Origin: Pholis gunnellus
Lineage: Eukaryota > Chordata > Actinopteri > Perciformes > Pholidae
Length of the DNA stretch: 64,000 nucleotides
Reading direction: 5' to 3'
Assembly: GCA_910591455.2 (NCBI GenBank)
Contig: OU342826.1
Span: 8,867,079 to 8,931,078, forward strand
This document shows positions 57,881-64,000 of this stretch, one piece after another. Under the pieces are notes generated by a model. It ran no database searches, was not told where the DNA came from, and worked only from the letters and a program-made list of their open reading frames with translations. Each line of letters starts with the position of its first letter. Position 1 is the first letter of the stretch. Made by a program: the position numbers and the translations under genes.

Positions 57881-58199
57881 GGCACAGAAGCAGTTTATGC
57901 ATAGCTGGAGCACAGATACAACAATGCAACACAAAAGTGCAACCAGTGTGTGTCTCTGGAGTAAGCCATTATTGTGCTGGATACTACACATGGATCAACT
58001 GGTGTTTATAGACTGTCTAGATCATCATCTCAGATTAAAAAAGGGCCAAAGACTGGTTAGACTGAGGCCGGTCTATGGTACATCAGGCTGTCACACGTGA
58101 ACTGACAAACATGCACTCGCTTCTTTATGTATGATAAAATTAGAGATAATCTTGGTGGCATGTGGAGAGAAAGAGACAGAGGAATGGGGGACAAGTTAA
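57881..58199. other. Intergenic, no gene seen
   Basis: Unique-looking sequence. The plus-strand frame 57897-58100 has no domain. Confidence 0.5.
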
Positions 58200-58400
58200 T
58201 CATCTCAGAGTAGCTTCTCCCATCAACTGGCAGCGACTTTAATCAAATTATGACCTTGTAAAGCATGCACTTGTCATTTGGGACCCTAATCTCTACGCTA
58301 ATGACTAATTAGCCCCATCACCTGTTCCTCTAAGCTTCCATTACACCCCCAACAAAGCTTTAAGATAATGGAATAAACAAAGGGGGGAAAAATACTTCCC
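58200..58400. promoter_or_regulatory. Candidate conserved non-coding element with GCTAAT...ATTAGC
   Basis: Seen: TTTAATCAAATTATGACC at about 58238-58255, GGACCCTAATC at 58281-58291, then GCTAATGACTAATTAGC (inverted six-base arms at 58297-58302 and 58308-58313), CCCATCACCTG at about 58314-58324, and AACAAAGCTTTAAG near 58351-58364. Known: paired TAAT/ATTA sites suit homeodomain dimers, and AACAAAG is a SOX/TCF-type core. Inference: enhancer candidate. Confidence 0.33.
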
Positions 58401-59024
58401 TTGCCACACACAAAAAAAAGAGAAAAAAAGTAGACCAGACAGACATCAATCAAAACCTCGGAGATTGATTAGAGACTGACAAAACAGGTTTCTTTTTTTT
58501 TTTTATTCTCAGACAAGAGACCACTCTTCAGTACTCGAGAGGACAATAAGGATTCACAAATTCATTAGGAGTAATTAACCGAAAATAGCTACGGCACACG
58601 GGCAATAGTGAGAGAATTCAGGCCAGAGACACTAACCCAGCGTGAGGTTACAGCCCACAGAGGGTGTGGAAATAATCTAGTGGCCTTGTTTCATCAATAA
58701 CATCACCTTGTGTCGGGACAAAGCCCTTTGGACCGGAGATACAAATGAGTAAAGCCCACTTGTTTGTATTTGTGTTAGGTCTTGTTATGGATTAACTCAC
58801 TTGCCTCAATCTGAGGCCGCACACGTGCAACATCCTGGCTTTTGCAGCGGATCTGCAGAAGGGGGACGGAGGAGGCTTTTGTTTGTGCCATCCAGCGCCT
58901 GTGCAGCTGCACTACTTGGCGGCAGGCACACAAACAGGCGGCTCCCATTCATTAGGCCTTTTTATATCAGAGACACTCACCTTCTGGGGGCCCAAAGCAT
59001 CTGCCTCCATATCAGTAGGAGTGA
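58401..59024. other. Intergenic, no gene seen
   Basis: A T run of about fourteen lies at 58491-58504. Unique-looking otherwise. Plus-strand frames 58801-59116 run into the G-rich tract and lack domains. Confidence 0.5.
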
Positions 59025-59047
59025 GGGGGGGTGGGGGGGGGGGGGGG
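59025..59047 (+). repeat. G-rich homopolymer with one T
   Basis: Seven G, one T, then fifteen G, read directly. G-quadruplex-prone. Confidence 0.94.
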
Positions 59048-59353
59048 AGACACACTGAGTGGAAGAAGATGGAGATAGAGAGAGTATGCACGAAAACAGA
59101 AAAGAGAGAAAACTGATAAATCTGGGAGGGAGATAAGAGGCACAGTACAGAGAACTGTGGCAAAAGTGGCAAACTGCACTCTAGTGTGAGTGAGACAGCA
59201 GTTGAAAGGGGCAACTCTGATGCAGCGAGCCTCATTATTTGGTTGTCTCTTCTCTTCATCACTCTTTCCTCATCCTCCAATCAGAGGAACATCTGGCTCT
59301 AAGAATTATAAAAGAGCTCTGGCTAGGCATTCATAGATCTCACACACATTTGA
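59048..59353. other. Intergenic, no gene seen
   Basis: Purine-rich first half (GAAGAAGATGGAGATAGAGAG near 59062-59082). The 122-codon minus-strand frame 58912-59280 is composition-driven. Confidence 0.55.
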
Positions 59354-59354
59354 G

Positions 59355-59414
<60 letters not shown>
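59354..59414 (+). repeat. (CG)n(CA)n microsatellite
   Basis: A short GCGCGCG block runs into about 27 CA units, all alternating purine-pyrimidine. Z-DNA-prone. Read directly. Confidence 0.97.
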
Positions 59415-59415
<1 letters not shown>

Positions 59416-60779
59416 CAACGAGCTATGCAAAAGGGACCCATGGGAGTCTGTGCACACAGCCATGCGCAGCTGTAATGGAACACTATTATTTTAACACAAA
59501 GCCGTAACTGTTTTCACTGATTCTGTATCAGCGATTTTACATGACACGTTAAAACACTTTTATTTTGTTCAGTTCATCAATGCACTGTGCAGATTTTTGT
59601 TCATTTTATTTTCAGATGCAGAACTCCAGGATTAATGCAACTAGTGTGACTAAATAAAACAAAAAAAAAAGTTGCCAGTGTTACAGCAGCTACAGTGGCC
59701 TTTGGTTCTTTATCTTACAGTGACGAATGAGGCATGCCACATCCCAAATGAAGATATCCCACAGGCCACCACCACTGCTGTAATGAAGCACTTCAAAATG
59801 ATATGGCCAACCCCAATGGAGGTTGTGCTAAATTTCATCTCATTGAATTTCATTAAAGTATACGCCAGGAGGTGCAAGGACAGTGGCTGTCTTTTGTTTT
59901 TGTTCAGTACGTATAAATCATGACACCCAGAGGGTACCTGCGGGTTGTCTCACAGGGCAAAAATAAATAAAACATCAGCTATATCTTCATACAAATCAAA
60001 TTTGATGAGAAGTAACAGGGGAATGTGTGGTAGAAACAGTTGAACCTGTCAGCTAAGATTGTGTTGGGTCCCTTCAGCATTTGAAATGATGATATAAGGG
60101 GCGCAGTGGTAGAAAAATAAATAAAGAAGATATTCAAAATGCATGATTGCATATTAAATAGCCACTTTTTTCCTCCATCTCGGCAGTGCCAGTTATAACA
60201 ATACAGAGGGCAAAGTATATGTTTTGGTCAACAGCATGCACACTTAGGATAGGAGAATTCATCAGGTTGCCATAAGGCCTGCCAACCACTGTCAACGCTG
60301 TTTTGAAAGATAGTGGGACATTATGGAACTTGGATGGAAAATCTGCTTCATTATACCCACAATCTGTGGAAATTAACATCCACAATTAACCTTTATTTAT
60401 TGCAGACAATGCACCTCTGGCCAGGTCACACAACCCATTTGCATGACATTTAATATAAAGCATCCTTGAATGCAGAGCAGAGACCTGCTATACGTTAAAA
60501 AACACTGCCTCAAATCTAAATGGAAATTGTTTGCGGGCCACAGACCCAAGCGGAGGAAAATAACCCCTGCTTTGTTGAACCGGGCCCAAAGAATACAGAT
60601 ACATGAAAGAGAAGGGAGGCTGTGGATACAGCAAACAAAATGATTACACATTTTAGAGCAATTTCTGGGTCCTGCGGTCATAATCATTTTGTCGATAGCC
60701 TTCCAGTGTGCAGGTGTGCTCATACAGATGGTTTTATGAAGATCCATTAAAAATAATTTCGCTCATCAGCAGGCCCAGG
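59415..60779. other. Intergenic, no gene seen
   Basis: AT-rich unique-looking sequence. An A run of ten lies at about 59661-59670. The 116-codon minus-strand frame 60397-60747 has no domain. No known repeat was recognised. Confidence 0.5.
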
Positions 60780-60862
60780 AGGGGCCCAAACCAGCAACTG
60801 GGAGACGAGCCCAGATGCCTGCTTAGGCTACGGCTTTAACCCACGGCGCACTCCTGATGCGG
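60780..60862 (-). repeat. Possible tRNA-derived SINE head
   Basis: Seen on the minus strand: GTGGGTTAAAGCC (60844-60832), resembling a polymerase III A box, and GGGCTCGTCTCCC (60812-60800) followed by AGTTGCTGGTTTGGGCC, resembling a B box. Known: tRNA-derived SINEs carry TRGYNNAANNGG and GGTTCGANTCC boxes. The spacing here is about 19 bases, shorter than in a tRNA. The C run at 60863-60876 adjoins it. Inference: weak SINE or tRNA-pseudogene call. It is not a functional tRNA. Confidence 0.25.
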
Positions 60863-60876
60863 CCCCCCCCCCCCCC
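60863..60876 (+). repeat. Poly-C homopolymer, 14 bases
   Basis: Fourteen consecutive C residues, read directly. Confidence 0.95.
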
Positions 60877-61307
60877 GTCACCATGGGAACGCAGCTTAAT
60901 AGTAAAACCTGTGGAGGTAGGGAAGCAAGAATGTGTTTGCGTACACATGCACTAATATATGTCCGTACAAGTTTATGATCACACATAATGTGTAAACACA
61001 TACAGCTTGAGGAGTGAAGCTAGAGGAAGCAAAAAGCAGCGCTGTCCAACTTGTGCAGGAATGATGGCAGCTATAAAGTTTTAGTGGAGATGAAAACGGG
61101 TGAGTTTAAACACAAGATTGCTGATTTGACTGTCACTTTAGGCTATTCCGCAAAAGAAAAACACTTTCTCGCACCATTCCTTATATGGCATCGACATGCA
61201 CTGCAGTAAAGCAATGCTGCATAACAAGGCAGCAAGTGAGCGAGGAATTTTTTTGACGTGGTTGTCCTTGGTGGCAAACATTTGATGCGTTTTGATTAGA
61301 CTCCGGT
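60877..61307. other. Intergenic, no gene seen
   Basis: Unique-looking sequence. No gene, RNA or known repeat was recognised. Confidence 0.5.
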
Positions 61308-61328
61308 GGGGGGGGGGGGGGGGGGGGG
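61308..61328 (+). repeat. Poly-G homopolymer, 21 bases
   Basis: Twenty-one consecutive G residues, read directly. Confidence 0.95.
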
Positions 61329-61691
<363 letters not shown>

Positions 61692-61789
61692 GAAATATAC
61701 CTGTACAATACCGGCTACAATTGCTCCAATCGCTTCATGCGCACACATTCTTGAGTTCAGAATGGTGCAGCGTACACTAATGTGATACC

Positions 61790-61930
61790 TGCGTCCTCCA
61801 GCTGCCATCCAAATCCACTGTCATCCAGATTAGCCTGGACACCACCAGATGCCTCGGAGCCGCCAGGAGAAGAGAGGCGCGGTGCAGTGAATTCCAGTAA
61901 TTAATCCCAGATTACATCCTGTGCCTCTCC
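61790..61930. promoter_or_regulatory. Candidate conserved non-coding element with TAATTAATCC..GATTA
   Basis: Seen: TAATTAATCC at 61898-61907 and GATTA at 61910-61914, followed by CATCC, and CATCCAGATTAGCCTGG near 61823-61839 upstream. Known: TAATCC and GATTA are K50 homeodomain (OTX/PITX-type) cores. Inference: enhancer candidate sharing a composite word with the 42.5 kb element. Confidence 0.32.
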
Positions 61931-62225
61931 ATCAAGCGAGTTAGCCACAGTGCGGAGAAAGGCTCACTTGTGAGAAAGACAGAAATACAGGGCCGACGTG
62001 GGGACACTTGAGAGATCCTATGTCCTACGATAAAGAGACTTTTCATCCAAACTAATAAGACATTCTGTGTCAGCAAATGAGCTACATGAACTGAAGCAAC
62101 GTGAACTTCACAAACCAATCACAAAGACGAGGCGGTAGTGCCTTTAAATAACTGTAAAGGGACATGCTTGCTTGCTTTCTTTAATTAGTTGATTGAGTTG
62201 AGCCTGTGTCTGAATCAGGAGGCAA
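61931..62225. other. Intergenic, no gene seen
   Basis: Unique-looking sequence. A minus-strand frame at 61912-62118 has no domain. Confidence 0.5.
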
Positions 62226-62249
62226 TTAGCTTAGCTTAGCATAAAGACT
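62226..62249 (+). repeat. Internal fragment of a teleost dispersed repeat
   Basis: Seen: TTAGCTTAGCTTAGC followed by ATAAAGACT. Known: this is the hallmark inner phrase of the same common fish repeat represented at 30937-31204 and 57778-57880. Only this short core is clear, so the true extent is uncertain (perhaps 62200-62290). Confidence 0.5.
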
Positions 62250-62304
62250 ATAGCAGGAGTTAACAGCAAGTCAGCAAAATGTGAGCTATACAAGGAGACA
62301 ATAT

Positions 62305-62306
62305 GC

Positions 62307-62375
<69 letters not shown>
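62305..62375 (+). repeat. (AT)n(AC)n microsatellite
   Basis: About five or six AT units run into about 29 AC units. Read directly. Confidence 0.97.
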
Positions 62376-62376
<1 letters not shown>

Positions 62377-62479
62377 CAACCAGATGTCTTAATTAGGAAC
62401 ACAAATTGATAAACTAGCACCCTGCTACATTTATGATTTTACTTTTTAACCTGCGCACTGGGGAAATGCACCAGTGACG

Positions 62480-62650
62480 ATGGCAATCAACCTGCATTAA
62501 ATATGCAAATGACATGCACCCATGTTGGACAGAATGGGACGGCAATTGTTGCGGATTGACAGTAAAACAGCAATTTACATCTGCTGATAACCCGCACGTG
62601 GCACATATAAAGAAAATGTAGGGTCTCGGCTGCAAGGAGAGAGATAAAAG
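62480..62650. promoter_or_regulatory. Candidate conserved non-coding element with octamer and GATTGACAG
   Basis: Seen: ATGCAAAT at 62503-62510, ATGGCAATCAACCTGCATTAA just upstream in part, and GATTGACAG at 62554-62562. Known: ATGCAAAT is the POU octamer, and TGATTGACAG is the composite word bound by PBX-MEIS pairs (here GGATTGACAG). Inference: enhancer candidate. Conservation is untested. Confidence 0.33.
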
Positions 62651-63063
62651 CATTCCATCCAACAGTGCGCCGTATCCCCGGCATACTGAATAGCAGCCTC
62701 TTTATCCATCAACTGAGGTTTTTACTCTATCATCAATAAAACTTTGAGGCAATTTGCAGCCGCCTAAAAAAGTTCACGCCACATTTTCATAGTCTGCGAA
62801 GGTAGATTTGTTTGAAAACTAATAGAGCTGGTGTGCTCTGGAATGCTTATATTTTGTCTGACCTTTCCAGCTCAATTCCGTTTCCCTGACTGTTGAATCA
62901 AAATTAAATAAATGAACTACATTATACATTAAAAGGCATTTCAATTAAAAATGGTGATCCCTTTGATGCTGAGGCTTGGGTGGTTGATGTGCTTGAGAGG
63001 CTCCCCCCACACCCCCCCACACCCCAAGAGGCCTTGAGAGCCTGTTTACTTCAGATTAGGCCC
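62651..63063. other. Intergenic, no gene seen
   Basis: AT-rich, then C-rich just before the gap (CCCCCCACACCCCCCCACAC near 63003-63022). No gene was recognised. Frames that appear to cross the gap consist almost entirely of unknown residues. Confidence 0.6.
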
Positions 63064-63563
63064 NNNNNNNNNNNNNNNNNNNNNNNNNNNNNNNNNNNNN
63101 NNNNNNNNNNNNNNNNNNNNNNNNNNNNNNNNNNNNNNNNNNNNNNNNNNNNNNNNNNNNNNNNNNNNNNNNNNNNNNNNNNNNNNNNNNNNNNNNNNNN
63201 NNNNNNNNNNNNNNNNNNNNNNNNNNNNNNNNNNNNNNNNNNNNNNNNNNNNNNNNNNNNNNNNNNNNNNNNNNNNNNNNNNNNNNNNNNNNNNNNNNNN
63301 NNNNNNNNNNNNNNNNNNNNNNNNNNNNNNNNNNNNNNNNNNNNNNNNNNNNNNNNNNNNNNNNNNNNNNNNNNNNNNNNNNNNNNNNNNNNNNNNNNNN
63401 NNNNNNNNNNNNNNNNNNNNNNNNNNNNNNNNNNNNNNNNNNNNNNNNNNNNNNNNNNNNNNNNNNNNNNNNNNNNNNNNNNNNNNNNNNNNNNNNNNNN
63501 NNNNNNNNNNNNNNNNNNNNNNNNNNNNNNNNNNNNNNNNNNNNNNNNNNNNNNNNNNNNNNN
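63064..63563. other. Assembly gap, 500 N
   Basis: Exactly 500 N. The round number suggests a placeholder or scaffolding default and not a measured length. A C-rich simple repeat directly precedes it, a plausible cause of the break. Confidence 0.99.
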
Positions 63564-64000
63564 ACATACAGTACTGTGTCTGGTGTACTGCATTTTTTGG
63601 CAGTTTTGATTGCCTTTACAAAACAAAACAACAAAACAAGGAGTTTATAATGTAAACATGCACAGTTTTGTTTACCATTAAGTTTATCATATCACATTTA
63701 CATTCTGTTTCGATACTGCCAAGAGCTATCCCAAGTGCTAATACCTTGCATATGTGTCTTGTTGCTGGTAGAACATGATATACAAACAACCCAGGGACTC
63801 ATTTAATAAAACATTGTTCGACAACCCTACTCAGAAACTTCAGTTTACCTTTAATGACAATAAACATGCCAGTGCTCATGTCATTAAGGCACACATTACA
63901 GAGATAAGATCACAGCAAGAGCATCAATTTTGGGGCAGTGTGAATATAAAGCAGGTGATTGGCTGTACCTTCCCTTCCATTGTGGTTTACAGGGTAGAGC
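63564..64000. other. Intergenic, no gene seen
   Basis: AT-rich unique-looking sequence. It opens with ACATACAGTACTGTG, a word also seen at ends of some DNA transposons, but no second end is visible. No coding segment. Confidence 0.5.

Noticed and set aside
58912..59280. 122-codon minus-strand frame with Pro run and Leu/Ser-rich part
   Set aside because: Created by the poly-G tract and the purine-rich stretch beside it.
62980..63634. Frames of 170-209 codons around 63 kb
   Set aside because: Almost all residues are unknown because the frames run through the 500-N gap.

Overview
The window reads as intergenic DNA from a bony fish, most likely a percomorph teleost. The reasons are the very high density of (CA)n/(GT)n microsatellites, the long G and C homopolymers, the absence of any long open reading frame over 64 kb, and several dispersed repeats I recognise from memory as common in percomorph genomes. 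No database or alignment was available, so every family attribution is recognition or inference. I found no convincing protein-coding exon, rRNA, tRNA, CRISPR array or prokaryotic-type operon. The possible reading frames are short, overlap each other on both strands, and mostly follow simple-sequence composition.

Layout. From 0 to 5 kb there is unique, regulatory-looking AT-rich sequence with one 20-C run. From 5.7 to 6.1 kb lies a dispersed repeat built of about 143-bp tandem units. From 8 to 15 kb there are several old interspersed repeats, including a pair of related copies at 8.1 and 12.5 kb and larger repeats at 9.2-9.5 and 14.3-15.0 kb. From 15 to 30 kb the sequence is mostly unique with microsatellites, a 46-base G tract at 21.8 kb, an ankyrin-repeat-like coding relic at 24.1-24.4 kb (minus strand), and stretches that look like conserved non-coding elements. 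From 30.7 to 33.4 kb there is a mobile-element cluster: a hAT-type non-autonomous fragment, a teleost dispersed repeat directly against it, and a decayed hAT transposon that keeps part of a BED zinc finger and the segment around the first catalytic aspartate. At 36.0-36.4 kb there is a long-armed inverted-repeat element. From 37 to 48 kb there is unique sequence, candidate enhancers, a pyrimidine-to-purine strand switch at 43.7 kb and more repeat fragments. From 48 to 55 kb the sequence is nearly featureless. From 55 to 64 kb there are further repeat fragments, the longest microsatellites, three enhancer-like stretches and a 500-N assembly gap.

There are no genes here to work together. The most plausible biological role is a gene-poor regulatory interval holding distal enhancers of a gene outside the window. 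Nothing in the sequence identifies that gene. I saw no evidence for a novel multi-gene system. The best leads are the hAT relic, the ankyrin-like relic, the palindromic element, and the stretches with paired homeodomain, POU or TALE motifs.
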